This document shows positions 26,078-35,181 of a stretch of 64,000 nt of DNA, piece by piece. Position 1 is the stretch's first letter; each line of letters starts with the position of its first letter. The notes below the pieces were generated by a model that was given only the letters and a program-made list of their open reading frames with translations, was not told where the DNA came from and searched no databases. Origin of the DNA: Acidobacteriaceae bacterium (GTDB lineage: Bacteria > Acidobacteriota > Terriglobia > Terriglobales > Acidobacteriaceae); the NCBI GenBank assembly GCA_903642235.1, contig CAHJWL010000004.1, forward strand, positions 124,001 to 188,000, given 5' to 3'. Made by a program: the position numbers and the translations under genes.

Positions 26078-28990
26078 TCAGCCGGTATTGCGCAAACCGG
26101 CGGCGATTCCGTTGATGGTTGCGGTGATGGCACGGTCGAGAACGGCGTCCGCGGGCTGCTCGGCGTCGAGGGCGCGCTTGCGCCGCAGGAGATCGACCTG
26201 CAGCAGGCTCATGGGATCCACATAAGGGTTGCGAAGGCGGATGGACTGCAGAAGGACGGGATTTGTCTCGAGCAGGTCGGTCTGGCCGGTGACCTGCAGG
26301 ATCATGGTGCGGGTAAGGAGGAACTCGAGCTCAAGGACGGAGAAGACGCGATCGCGGAGGGCAGGATCCTCGACTAACGCCGCGTACAGGCGCGCGATGC
26401 CGAAATCGGCTTTGGCAAGGGCGAGCTCGACGTTGCGGAGGATGTCGAGAAAAAGGGGGAAGTCGCGGGCCATGGTCCGAAGCAGATCAAGATGAACGGG
26501 GGATTCGCGGACGAAAGCATCGAGGGCGTGGCCGACGCCGAACCAGGCCGGTACGAGATGGCGGGACTGCATCCAGCCGAAGACCCAGGGGATGGCGCGG
26601 AGATCGGCCATGGTGCGCTGGCGGGAGGCGCTGGCGTCCTTGCGCTTGGCAGGGCGGGAGCCGATGCGGGCGTGTTCGAGCTCGGCGACGGGCGTTGCCT
26701 GCTCGAAGTAGGTGAAGGTCTCGGGGTTGCGGACGATGTGCTGCTGGTAGAAGGCGAAGGAGGTGGCGGAGAGCTGATCGAGGGCGGCCTCCCAGGGGGG
26801 CAGGATCTCGCCGGTGAGGTGGGGCGGTGTGTCGGCGGGGCGAAGTGCCGCGTCCGGGCGAGCCAGGGCATCGAGCGAAGCGGCAATCATGAGCTCGAGT
26901 GTGCGCTCGGCGAGGACGACGTCCGAGTACTTCCAGTTGAGGACTTCGCCCTGCTCGGTGAGGCGGAGCTCGCCGGTGAAGGCGTCGACCGGCTGCGCGA
27001 AGAGGCTGCGGTGGGTAGGGCCGCCGCCACGACCGACGGTGCCGCCGCGGCCGTGGAAGAGGCGGAGGTGGACGTTGCATTCGCGGGCGACCTGATGGAG
27101 CGCGCGATGCGCCTTCCAGATCTCCCAGGTGCTCGCGATCATGCCGCCATCCTTATTGGAGTCGGAGTAGCCGAGCATGACCTCCTGGCGGCGGCTCCAG
27201 CTTTCGAGCAGAGGCTGGTAGCCGGATGAGGTCCAGAGCTCGCGGCAGATCGCTGGTGCGTTCTGAAGATCTTCGATGGACTCAAAGAGCGGAACGGGCT
27301 GCAGGCCGGGATCGCCTGGCGTGTCTGCGGTGGCTTCGCTCGCCTCCATCTGCACGCCGCCGAGGCGGGCGAGGCGAATGACATCGCGGGCGTCCTCGGC
27401 GGTCGAGGCGCCGGAGATGACGTAGTGCCGGATAGCCTCCGGGGGGAAGGTGCGCTTGAGGTACGCGATGGTACGAAAGGTGGACAGAACCTCCGCGGTA
27501 GCTGGGGAGAGCGCCGGCGGAAGCGCATCCGAGCCCTGCTCAAGGCTGGCGAGCTCTTTGAGCGCGGCGGTGTGGACGCGGGCGTGCTGGCGGATGTCGA
27601 GGGTCTGCAGATGCAGGCCGTAGGTGCGGACTTCGAGCAGGAGCGGGTCAATCAGCAGCGCGGAGAGCCGGCCGCCCTTGTTGGCCAGGAGCGAGTCTCG
27701 CAGGAGGGTGAGGTCCGCGAGCAGATCGGAGGCGCGGCTGTAGTGCGGCAGGCGCGGGTTGGCGAAAGGAAGCGAGAGAGCCGTGGTGAAGCCGAGCCGG
27801 GCCATGATGAAGACGATGAGCAGGCGCAGACGCTCGAACTGAAAGCGCTCGCTGAGGGTTGCGGCAAGGCTGCCGGCAGCGCTGGCGTCGCCTTCCAGTT
27901 GCGACAGAGATCTGGTGATCCGGGCTTCCACTGCGGATGTCACAGGAATCTGCTGGGTGGAGCTGCCAAGCTGGTCGAAGAGCACCTGCAGACGCTCGCG
28001 GTAGTGACGGAAGAGCAGGTTGCGGGCAGTGGTGAGGGCGTCGCAGGTGGTGTCCGCGTTGACGAACGGATTGCCGTCGCGGTCGCCGCCGATCCAGGAG
28101 CCGAAGCTGACGAGCTGCGGCAGTGTGGCGAGCGAGGGGAGGGCGTCTGGGACACTGGCGGCGGAATCGGCAGGGAACTGCTCGTTGAGCGCCGAGGCGA
28201 CTTCGGTGTAGAGGACGGGCAGGGTGTCGAAGAGGCTGACGTCGTAGTAGTCGAGCGCCAGGCGGATTTCGTCGCGCACGGTGGGCCGCGCAATGCGGAC
28301 ATCGTCGGTCTGCCAGAGAGCGGTGATCTCGGCGATCATGTCGTGCTCGAGCGCGTCGAGCGCGGTGGCGGCGACGGGGATGCGATCGAGTTTCTCGAGG
28401 AGCTCGGAGATGCGGCGGCGCTTGAAGATGACCGAGCGGCGGGCGACCTCGGTGGGGTGCGCGGTGAAGACGGGCGAGACACAGACGCGCGTGAGCAGAG
28501 CACAGACCTCCGGGCGCGAGAGGCCGGCCTGCTTGAGGGCGCGCAGGGTTCCGCGCAGGCTGCCGCGCTGCGGGGCTGCATCCGGTGAGAGCTGGGTAGC
28601 GAGGCGGCGGCGCTTGCGATGATTGGTCTCCGCCAGATTAATGAGTTCGAAGTAGAAGGAGAAGGCGCGGGCGAGCTGGTACGAGGTGGTGAGATTTCCG
28701 GTAAGGGTGTGGACGCTGAGCAGGGCCTGCTGCATGTGTGAGCGTGAGAGGGCCAGGGACTCGTCGGTGGGTGGAGCGGCGTCGGCCTCGCGGCGGGCGA
28801 TGGCGGTCCGGCGCAGGCTCTCGACAGCGTCGAAGAGGGCGTCGCCGGCCTGCTCGCGAAGGACCTCTCCGAGGAGCGCGCCGAGCGAGCGCACATCACG
28901 GCGGAGGGGCGCCGTCTTCAGCTCGGGCGTGGTGGCCTGGAGCTCTGCGAGTCGATCCGTCCAGCTGAGAGGCGTCCACAAGGAGGGCAT
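26078..28990 (-). CDS. ppc: phosphoenolpyruvate carboxylase
   Basis: This 970-residue protein is a full-length bacterial-type PEP carboxylase, which makes oxaloacetate from PEP and bicarbonate. Signature blocks include VFTAHPTEVARRS (catalytic His), GSWIGGDRDGNPFV, MLGYSDSNKDGGM, the mobile loop FHGRGGTVGRGGGP, RAIPWVFGWMQSRH and the C-terminal tail ending NTG, which is conserved in the family. It replenishes the TCA cycle in the cytoplasm. The N-terminus has no plant-type regulatory Ser. CATAAT ends 6 bases before the ATG with no ribosome site. It is on the same strand as, and 40 bases upstream of, the KaiC-like gene. Confidence 0.97.
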   Translation of the reverse strand: MPSLWTPLSWTDRLAELQATTPELKTAPLRRDVRSLGALLGEVLREQAGDALFDAVESLRRTAIARREADAAPPTDESLALSRSHMQQALLSVHTLTGNLTTSYQLARAFSFYFELINLAETNHRKRRRLATQLSPDAAPQRGSLRGTLRALKQAGLSRPEVCALLTRVCVSPVFTAHPTEVARRSVIFKRRRISELLEKLDRIPVAATALDALEHDMIAEITALWQTDDVRIARPTVRDEIRLALDYYDVSLFDTLPVLYTEVASALNEQFPADSAASVPDALPSLATLPQLVSFGSWIGGDRDGNPFVNADTTCDALTTARNLLFRHYRERLQVLFDQLGSSTQQIPVTSAVEARITRSLSQLEGDASAAGSLAATLSERFQFERLRLLIVFIMARLGFTTALSLPFANPRLPHYSRASDLLADLTLLRDSLLANKGGRLSALLIDPLLLEVRTYGLHLQTLDIRQHARVHTAALKELASLEQGSDALPPALSPATAEVLSTFRTIAYLKRTFPPEAIRHYVISGASTAEDARDVIRLARLGGVQMEASEATADTPGDPGLQPVPLFESIEDLQNAPAICRELWTSSGYQPLLESWSRRQEVMLGYSDSNKDGGMIASTWEIWKAHRALHQVARECNVHLRLFHGRGGTVGRGGGPTHRSLFAQPVDAFTGELRLTEQGEVLNWKYSDVVLAERTLELMIAASLDALARPDAALRPADTPPHLTGEILPPWEAALDQLSATSFAFYQQHIVRNPETFTYFEQATPVAELEHARIGSRPAKRKDASASRQRTMADLRAIPWVFGWMQSRHLVPAWFGVGHALDAFVRESPVHLDLLRTMARDFPLFLDILRNVELALAKADFGIARLYAALVEDPALRDRVFSVLELEFLLTRTMILQVTGQTDLLETNPVLLQSIRLRNPYVDPMSLLQVDLLRRKRALDAEQPADAVLDRAITATINGIAAGLRNTG

Positions 28991-28996
28991 GGGGTC

Positions 28997-29002
28997 ATTA
29001 TG
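28997..29002 (-). promoter_or_regulatory. candidate -10 (CATAAT) of ppc, leaderless
   Basis: CATAAT on the minus strand lies exactly 6 bases before the ppc ATG, which places the expected start of transcription on the start codon. Confidence 0.4.
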
Positions 29003-29048
29003 CTATGCGGGGTCTGGTCCAGGTTGACGGCGGTGGGCCGAAGACAGA

Positions 29049-29135
29049 AGCAGGTCCTTTGCTTTGCTCAGGATGGCAAGGTGATAGACAAGGGCAAGGG
29101 CAGAAGTAAATGCATGCAGGATGACAACAAATGGT
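29049..29135. repeat. degenerate dispersed repeats
   Basis: A long-loop copy at 29049-29080 (AGCAGGTCC ... CTCAGGATGGCAAG) and a right arm only at about 29115-29133 (GCAGGATGACAACAA). They lie between ppc and the patatin gene. Confidence 0.6.
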
Positions 29136-29189
29136 CGCTTTTACGGCCCATGAAGTCACTTTGCGGCCGAGGAAAGAGCACTTTTGTGA

Positions 29190-31553
29190 CTAGAAGAGTT
29201 TGCCGAGGGTGAAGACGAACTTGCGGTGGCCGTCGTCGCCGATGGCAGGTGCGAGCGTGATAACGCCGAGCGGAGTCTCGGCGACAACGCCAAAGAAGAC
29301 GTCCTGCCGGGTAGTGGTGCGCTGGTTGGGTGCGCGCATCTGTCCGATCTCATACGCGCCGCCGAGATAGATGCTCTGGCCGAGAGGTGCGGGCAGCTTC
29401 GCGATACGGCGCAGGTAGGCGGGCTCGAGCAGGAAATAGTCTGTGCCGCGGTACTCGTCGATGTTGCTGGCGGTGAGGCGCAGCGGCCCGCCGAGGGTAA
29501 AGCGGAAGGGCTGGGCGACGTCGCGGTTGAACATGGTGCCGCCCTCGGCCGCGAGGACGAAATCATTCTTGCCACGGGCATGCGCGAGTGAGAGCTCCGT
29601 GGTGAGCTGGGGTGCGTCCGGGCTGCGCACGGCGGAGTGGAGGAAGGCCACCTCTGTGATGGCGCGAACACCGAACTGCGGGATGAGGGCGCGATCCTGT
29701 GTGTCGTAGGCGGCGCGGGCGCGGGCGCGCTGGTAGTTGCCGTGGATGTCCGGCGCGCCGTCGTCGCCGACGTCGCGGGTCCAGGCGACGTGGCCGATCT
29801 GATAGCCGAGCCGCAGCTCCCGTGTGCGCGAGTTCGTCCATCCCAGATCCACGCCGCCGCTGCCGGTCTGGAGATTGCGTTCGGCGAGCCGGCGCTGGTC
29901 GAGGAAGATGTTGTAGGGCTTGCGGGTAAAGCTGCCTGCCGGCGCGAGAAAGAAGCCGCCGGAGAGGCCCGTATTGCGGATGCGCCGCGCATACTCTCCG
30001 CTGAGCTCGGTCTCCCACCCGGCCTTGATGGTGGCACGAAGCTCCGAGCCATAGTTACCGAGGTCCTGATCGAGGAAGATGCCTTCGATGGTGGCGCGGG
30101 AGATGCCACCGGCGAGGGCCTCCACGTTCGCGCCTACGGTGAGGAAGGGCGGGCCGAAGGCTTTGTCGAGGACGGTGACGAGGATAACAGGACGGTCGGT
30201 GTTGCCGGTCTCATAGCCGACGGTGTAGTCCGCGTTGTAGCGACCATCGGAGCGTACCTCCGCCAGCACGCGGTCAAGCTGCCTGGTATCGACAGGCTGG
30301 TTGACCAGCGGCACGAACTTGCGTTCGATGGCGCGCTGCGCACTTTCCGTGGGCGCCTTGACGCGGATCCGCAGGATGGTGCCGGCGGGCCCGCGACGGC
30401 GTCCGGCGCGAGCGGCGAGATAGGTCTGCCATTGCTCGTTCGAGACGGCGTACCGCAGCAGACCCTCCTTCTGCGCCTCGGCCGCGGCGTAGCCCCGCGT
30501 GGCGAGATCGGCCGTTTTGAGGTAGTCGGCCTGCGAAAACCCCTGAATGTCGGGTGTCATCACGACGTTTGCGAGTTTGCGCTCGCGCCGCTCCTCGCCT
30601 TCAATGGCAACCGAAAAGCTGCGCTGGAGCACGCCGAGGATGGAGCCAAGGTCACCCTGCTTCAGCGGACTGAGCGGCAGGCTGACGGCGAGGATGACAT
30701 CCGCCTTCATATCCTGAACGGTGGTTGTGGGCAGGTTGTTGAGCACGCCGCCGTCGACGAGATCGTGCCCGTTGAGGCGGAAGGGCGAGTACACGGCGGG
30801 TAGCGAGACTGAGGCCCGGACGGCATCAGGCAGGGAGCCGCGCGCGAAGGTGACGACCTTTGCATCGGTGAGATCGGTCGAGATGCAGCGCAGCGGAATG
30901 GGCAGCGTGTTGAAGTCAGTGCGGTCGTCGTAGCGGAAGAACTGGCGATCGAGGAACTGGTTGAGGCCCTGATCGGTCAGCACCGAGTTGCGAAAGCTGA
31001 CGCCGTGCTTCAGTCCGATTGGAATGCCGTTTGGCAGATCGCGGGAGTCTTCGCGACGACGGAAGTTGCGGCTCCGGTAGGACGAGTTGAAGGCGAAGAC
31101 GGAGCTGAAGACGTCATCGTTCATGACGACCTTGAGTTGATCGATGTTGTTGCCAGTGGAGTACAGCGCGCCGACCATGCAGCCCATGCTGGTTCCGGCG
31201 ACGACGTCAACGGGGATGTGATGTTCTTCGAACCACTGGAGCACGCCGATCTCGCTCATGGCGAGGGCGCCGCCGCCGCCGAGTGCCAGGCCGATGCGCG
31301 GGCGACCCTGAGGGCCCGGGGGCGCAGGTGCGGGCGCGATGGCCGTGAGTCCAATGACAGCGCCGGTCGCGGACTCTTCCCGCGATGTTGTGGCGTCGCC
31401 TGCACCCGGCAGGGTTCCTGTCTTGCTGTCTTTGGTGATCGAGCCTGCGACACCGGCTCCGACCTGGCCCTGTGGATCTGGCGCGGCCTGCGCGGCGGCG
31501 AACGGCGCGCACAGCAGAAGGAAACCTGTGAACAGGGAGGGGAGACGGCGCAT
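29190..31553 (-). CDS. patatin-like phospholipase with POTRA and outer-membrane barrel (type Vd autotransporter-like)
   Basis: This 787-residue protein joins a patatin domain to a surface-antigen beta barrel, the arrangement of PlpD/FplA type Vd proteins. A signal peptide covers about residues 1-23. The patatin domain (86-300) has the nucleophile Ser122 in GTSMG and the catalytic Asp267 in DGG. The oxyanion loop reads GGGGALAM where most patatins have GGGxRG, so the Arg is missing. A POTRA-like segment (about 390-470) and a C-terminal barrel ending in KFVFTLGKLF, with a final Phe as for BAM substrates, follow. It probably displays a lipid acyl hydrolase at the surface. TAGACT ends 6 bases before the ATG. 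Confidence 0.88.
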   Translation of the reverse strand: MRRLPSLFTGFLLLCAPFAAAQAAPDPQGQVGAGVAGSITKDSKTGTLPGAGDATTSREESATGAVIGLTAIAPAPAPPGPQGRPRIGLALGGGGALAMSEIGVLQWFEEHHIPVDVVAGTSMGCMVGALYSTGNNIDQLKVVMNDDVFSSVFAFNSSYRSRNFRRREDSRDLPNGIPIGLKHGVSFRNSVLTDQGLNQFLDRQFFRYDDRTDFNTLPIPLRCISTDLTDAKVVTFARGSLPDAVRASVSLPAVYSPFRLNGHDLVDGGVLNNLPTTTVQDMKADVILAVSLPLSPLKQGDLGSILGVLQRSFSVAIEGEERRERKLANVVMTPDIQGFSQADYLKTADLATRGYAAAEAQKEGLLRYAVSNEQWQTYLAARAGRRRGPAGTILRIRVKAPTESAQRAIERKFVPLVNQPVDTRQLDRVLAEVRSDGRYNADYTVGYETGNTDRPVILVTVLDKAFGPPFLTVGANVEALAGGISRATIEGIFLDQDLGNYGSELRATIKAGWETELSGEYARRIRNTGLSGGFFLAPAGSFTRKPYNIFLDQRRLAERNLQTGSGGVDLGWTNSRTRELRLGYQIGHVAWTRDVGDDGAPDIHGNYQRARARAAYDTQDRALIPQFGVRAITEVAFLHSAVRSPDAPQLTTELSLAHARGKNDFVLAAEGGTMFNRDVAQPFRFTLGGPLRLTASNIDEYRGTDYFLLEPAYLRRIAKLPAPLGQSIYLGGAYEIGQMRAPNQRTTTRQDVFFGVVAETPLGVITLAPAIGDDGHRKFVFTLGKLF

Positions 31554-31559
31554 GGGTCA

Positions 31560-31565
31560 AGTCTA
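31560..31565 (-). promoter_or_regulatory. candidate -10 (TAGACT), leaderless patatin mRNA
   Basis: TAGACT on the minus strand is followed by TGACCC and the ATG at 31553; the spacer is 6 bases with no ribosome site. Confidence 0.4.
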
Positions 31566-31608
31566 GGCTGCCGCGGCTGCCTGGCAAATCCCCTGGAGGT
31601 CAGCTGAC

Positions 31609-31845
31609 CTACATCATCCAGGCAATCTGATTCAGTTCGAGCCGCATTGCGGCTAGATCGCCGCCGACCTGCTCCATCCGGGAGGCTGCCAGCCGAGCAT
31701 CCTGATTGGACACGCCGTAGCCGCGCTGCGTGAGGAAGGAACCAATCAACTCCGCTGCCTGAAACTGGTCCAGGCCTGATCCGCGGAGTTCATCGCGCAA
31801 CGTCTTCAGGTCAGCCACTGTAAAGATCTCGAGTTCGATAGCCAT
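31609..31845 (-). CDS. small uncharacterised protein
   Basis: This is a 78-residue protein from ATG 31845, with GGGAG 7 bases upstream. It appears all-helical and acidic at the N-terminus (IELEIFTVADLKTLRDEL), with a central FQAAELIGSFLTQRGYGVS. There are no Cys residues, membrane helices or known motifs. The frame upstream to 32052 lacks protein character. It diverges from folD. Function unknown. Confidence 0.6.
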   Translation of the reverse strand: MAIELEIFTVADLKTLRDELRGSGLDQFQAAELIGSFLTQRGYGVSNQDARLAASRMEQVGGDLAAMRLELNQIAWMM

Positions 31846-32075
31846 GGCAGCTCCCTCGTTCGCAGACAGTCTCTCTTGTGCGTGATACAGAATCGGATGC
31901 CGGGTGCTCTGCCGTAAGACCCCACAATCAAAGATCGCCTGTGGGTGGTGAACAGAGCCGCCTGTACAGACAGTACGGAAGGACAGCCGGAACGGTTTGC
32001 AACGAATGGGGGAGACCTCCGGAAAAGGTCGGAGGGGGTGATGCTCCGTCAAAGCAGGCAGGCTGGCGCGATAGC
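31846..32075. other. folD leader region with a GC-rich stem-loop
   Basis: The gap between divergent genes contains CCTCCG (32016-32021) pairing with CGGAGG (32030-32035), in a purine-rich stretch. I compared it by memory with ZTP, THF, SAH and glycine riboswitches and could not match their conserved cores. Confidence 0.35.
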
Positions 32076-33029
32076 ATGAGCGATATGACTGTTCAGGAGA
32101 TGCAGGCCGCTCGCGTTCTCGATGGGGTTGCCGTTGCAGCGGAGATCAAGGCGGAGGCAGGGCTCGAGGTTGCGGCTTTGAAGGCTCAAGGTATTCAGCC
32201 GGGGCTGGCCGTTGTGCTGGTGGGAGATCTGGCAGCGTCCGGAATATATGTTCGCAGCAAGCGAAAGACATGTGCCGAGCTGGGCATCTACAGCGAGCTG
32301 CTTACGCCGGACGAGAGCGTGACGACGGAGGAGATGCTTGCGCTTATCGCCGGTCTGAACGCGCGCGACGAGATCGATGGCATTCTGATCCAATTGCCGC
32401 TGCCGCGGCATGTGGATACGCGGCGGCTGCTGGAGGCGGTGCTGCCCGAAAAGGATGTGGACGGCTTTCATCCGGTAAATGCGGGGCGGCTGCAGACGGG
32501 CCGGCCGGCCCTGGCTCCGTGCACGCCGGCGGGCATCCTCGAGATTCTGCGGCGATCGGAGATTGAGGTTCATGGGAAGTATGCGGTGGTCGTCGGCCGC
32601 AGCAACATTGTTGGAAAGCCGGCTGCGGTGATGCTGGTGAACGCGTCGGCGACGGTGACGGTCTGCCATCGGTTCACGCCGGACCTGGCTCGCTACACGC
32701 GCGAGGCGGACATCCTGGTGGTGGCGGTCGGCAGGCCGGAGCTGATCACGCCGGAGATGGTGAAGCCGGGGGCGGTGCTGATCGATGTTGGGATCAACCG
32801 GATTACGGACGCGGCGGAGGTGGAGCGTCTGTTTCCAGGGGATGCGGCGCGGGCAGAAGGATTCCAAAAGCGTGGATCGACGGTAGTGGGGGATATTGCA
32901 CCGGAGGCCTTCCGGCTGGCGAGCGCGTATACGCCGGTGCCAGGCGGAGTCGGCGCTCTGACGATCGCCATGCTGATGCAGAATACGGTGACGGCGGCGA
33001 AGCTGCGCCGCGGCCTTGTGATGGGCTGA
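32076..33029 (+). CDS. folD: bifunctional methylene-THF dehydrogenase/cyclohydrolase FolD
   Basis: From the ATG at 32076 this is 317 residues; a second ATG three codons later is also possible. The protein has the FolD signatures YVRSKRKTCAELGI (active-site Tyr and Lys), ILIQLPLPRHVD, the DGFHPVNAGRL motif, PCTPAGILEIL and the NADP-binding VVGRSNIVGKPAAVML. The C-terminal PVPGGVGALTIAMLMQNT is also present. It interconverts 5,10-methylene- and 10-formyl-THF in the cytoplasm, supplying one-carbon units for purines among others; purN and purM lie 4 kb away. It is followed after 2 bases by coaE, so both are probably one transcript. Confidence 0.96.
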   Translation: MSDMTVQEMQAARVLDGVAVAAEIKAEAGLEVAALKAQGIQPGLAVVLVGDLAASGIYVRSKRKTCAELGIYSELLTPDESVTTEEMLALIAGLNARDEIDGILIQLPLPRHVDTRRLLEAVLPEKDVDGFHPVNAGRLQTGRPALAPCTPAGILEILRRSEIEVHGKYAVVVGRSNIVGKPAAVMLVNASATVTVCHRFTPDLARYTREADILVVAVGRPELITPEMVKPGAVLIDVGINRITDAAEVERLFPGDAARAEGFQKRGSTVVGDIAPEAFRLASAYTPVPGGVGALTIAMLMQNTVTAAKLRRGLVMG

Positions 33030-33031
33030 CT

Positions 33032-33691
33032 GTGATGCTGCGCGTCGGGTTGACCGGGGGGCTGGGGAGCGGCAAGTCGACTGCCGCGGCGATGTTCCGG
33101 GCGCATGGCGCGCATATGATCTCCGCGGACGAGCTCGGCCGGCAGAGCATGGAGCCGGGGGAGCCGGTGTTCGCGGCGATTGTGGCGCACTTCGGGCCGG
33201 AGGTGCTGACGCCGGAGGGGAGGCTGGATCGGGCTGTGCTGGCACGGCTCTCGTTTGTAGAGGGACGGGTGGCGGAGCTGAATGCCTTGGTACATCCTCC
33301 GGTGATCGCCCGGCAGCGTGCGATGGCCGAGGAGCTTCAGCGGCGCGAACCGGAGGCGGTCCTGATCGTGGAATCGGCGCTGCTGTTTGAGACCGAGCAC
33401 GGCGGTGCGGAGGGATGGCGATCCCGCTTTGACCGGGTTGTGCTGGTGACGGCGCCGGATGCGGTGAAGGTGGAGCGGTTTGTCGCGCGGAGCTTTAGCT
33501 CCGCACGCGGCGCCTCTCCGGAGGCACGAGCGGCGGATGCCCGAGGACGCCTCGCACGGCAGATTGGTGACGCGCAAAAGGCTGCCTGGGCGGACTTCGT
33601 GCTCGAGAATGGCGGCTCGATCGAACAGTTGCAGGCGCAGGTGGATCAGCTGTGGCCCCGGCTGCGCGCGGAGGCTCGGCATGGCCGGTGA
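33032..33691 (+). CDS. coaE: dephospho-CoA kinase CoaE
   Basis: This 219-residue P-loop kinase performs the last step of coenzyme A synthesis, phosphorylating the 3'-OH of dephospho-CoA. The Walker A loop is GLTGGLGSGKST (residues 6-17). The substrate region has ISADELGRQ, and later VVLVTAPDAVKVERF. The family's RxxxQ lid motif is at RLARQIGDAQ. A GTG at 33032 and ATG at 33035 are consecutive; either may start. The start is 2 bases after the folD stop, so the genes are probably coupled. Residues 160-170 (SSARGASPEARAAD) form a small insertion in the lid. Confidence 0.95.
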   Translation: MMLRVGLTGGLGSGKSTAAAMFRAHGAHMISADELGRQSMEPGEPVFAAIVAHFGPEVLTPEGRLDRAVLARLSFVEGRVAELNALVHPPVIARQRAMAEELQRREPEAVLIVESALLFETEHGGAEGWRSRFDRVVLVTAPDAVKVERFVARSFSSARGASPEARAADARGRLARQIGDAQKAAWADFVLENGGSIEQLQAQVDQLWPRLRAEARHGR

Positions 33692-33835
33692 CGCGGACGG
33701 CTGGATGGCTGGCGCGGTGGTCACGCCGGCTGCCGGCGCGCTCACATGTCAGGCCGGCTGTCGCTACAATCAAGGAGGTCTGGAGATCAAGTCCGGGGCG
33801 GAGAGCAAGAGCCTCGACACATGCTGGAGTGATGG

Positions 33836-35050
33836 ATGAAGCTGCGCCCGGTTGTTCTGGTTCTGCTGCTGCTGGCAGGTTTCTATTACGTAACGACGCA
33901 CCTGGCTGCCACCGGCGCCATGCCCTGGGCACGGCAGCTGGCAGCCGATCCTGCCTCTGCGATTACGGCGACCTCTTCCGTCACGACATCCGCCCTGCGC
34001 GGCGCCACTGGAAGCTTTGATCTGACAGAGGCTGCCGCCGCTCCGGCGTTTGACGGCGAAGAACAACAGAACATCGCGGTGTACAAAAAGGCGCTGTCGA
34101 GCGTCGTCAACATCACCTCGACGACGGTACAGTTCGACTTTTTCTATGGGCCGGTTCCGCAGCAGGGGCAGGGGTCGGGCTTCATCCTCGATAAGCAGGG
34201 TCTGATTCTGACGAATAACCATGTGATTGAAGGCGGCCAGCGCATTGAGGTTACGCTCTCGGACAAGCACAAGTACAAGGCGGAGAGGATCGGCGTGGAT
34301 GTGAACCACGATCTGGCGCTGATCAAGATCACTGCGCCGAATCTGATTCCGGCGGTGCTGTCGGACTCAAACGGTCTGGTGGTGGGCCAGCGCGTGTATG
34401 CGATCGGGAACCCGTTCGGGCTGAACGGCACGATGACGCGAGGCATCATCTCGTCAATCCGATCGATCCGCGGGCCGAACAACAATCCGATTGAAGATGC
34501 GATCCAGACGGATGCGGCGGTAAATCCTGGCAACTCCGGCGGACCGCTCTTAAACTCACGCGGCGAGGTGATCGGCATCACGACGCTGATTGCGAGCAAC
34601 GGCGCGGATCAGAGCTCCGGTATCGGCTTCGCTATTCCGATCAACACGGCAAAGGCCGTGCTCGATGACTTCCAGAAGTTCGGCCACGCGAGACGGCCGT
34701 CGCTTGACGTGCAGACGCTGCCGGTCAGTCCGGATATCGCCGAACAGATCGGTCTGCCGGTCGACTACGGCATTCTGATCGAGCGCGTACTGCCGGGCGG
34801 TGCCGCGGAGCGGGCGGGACTGCGCGGGGGGACGCAGCGCATGTACCAGGGCAACACGCCGGTGATGCTGGGCGGCGATCTGATCGTAGCGATAGATGGC
34901 CAGGACATTGCGACGCCGCAGGATCTCTCGGGCGTAATGAATCGCCATCGTGCCGGCGATACGGTGACGATTACAGTGTTTCGCGGCAAGCGGAAGATGG
35001 ATCTGAAGGTGCAGCTTGGCGATGCGAAAGGCAATAGTCAGCAGGCGTGA
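33836..35050 (+). CDS. HtrA-family serine protease (DegS/DegQ type), single PDZ
   Basis: This 404-residue protein has an uncleaved-looking N-terminal hydrophobic helix (residues 4-25), a trypsin-like domain and one PDZ domain (about 280-395). The catalytic triad is visible: His129 in NNHVIEG, Asp159 in NHDLALIKI and Ser234 in GNSGGPLL. One PDZ plus a membrane anchor is the DegS arrangement. GGAGTGATGG precedes the ATG. An adjacent co-directional M50 metalloprotease gene makes a two-step regulated-proteolysis module conceivable. General quality control, as with DegQ, is the conservative reading. Confidence 0.9.
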   Translation: MKLRPVVLVLLLLAGFYYVTTHLAATGAMPWARQLAADPASAITATSSVTTSALRGATGSFDLTEAAAAPAFDGEEQQNIAVYKKALSSVVNITSTTVQFDFFYGPVPQQGQGSGFILDKQGLILTNNHVIEGGQRIEVTLSDKHKYKAERIGVDVNHDLALIKITAPNLIPAVLSDSNGLVVGQRVYAIGNPFGLNGTMTRGIISSIRSIRGPNNNPIEDAIQTDAAVNPGNSGGPLLNSRGEVIGITTLIASNGADQSSGIGFAIPINTAKAVLDDFQKFGHARRPSLDVQTLPVSPDIAEQIGLPVDYGILIERVLPGGAAERAGLRGGTQRMYQGNTPVMLGGDLIVAIDGQDIATPQDLSGVMNRHRAGDTVTITVFRGKRKMDLKVQLGDAKGNSQQA

Positions 35051-35167
35051 GAGGGGCAAATCCGCTTGGAAGGTGGGCGTTTGCGCGGGGCGGAAATCCT
35101 CTCTTAGGAACGTTGTGGAGGCGCGTCGATGGGGCGGTATACGATCTCTTCGACGGTCGTGCGGCGA

Positions 35168-35173
35168 TAGAAT
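35168..35173 (+). promoter_or_regulatory. candidate -10 (TAGAAT) of the M50 gene
   Basis: TAGAAT ends 8 bases before the ATG at 35182; the spacer AGAGATGT is at best a weak ribosome site. Confidence 0.35.
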
Positions 35174-35181
35174 AGAGATGT

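Noticed and set aside
31981-32075. ZTP, THF, SAH or glycine riboswitch before folD
   Set aside because: A stem and GCAACG are present, but the conserved cores of these classes could not be matched.
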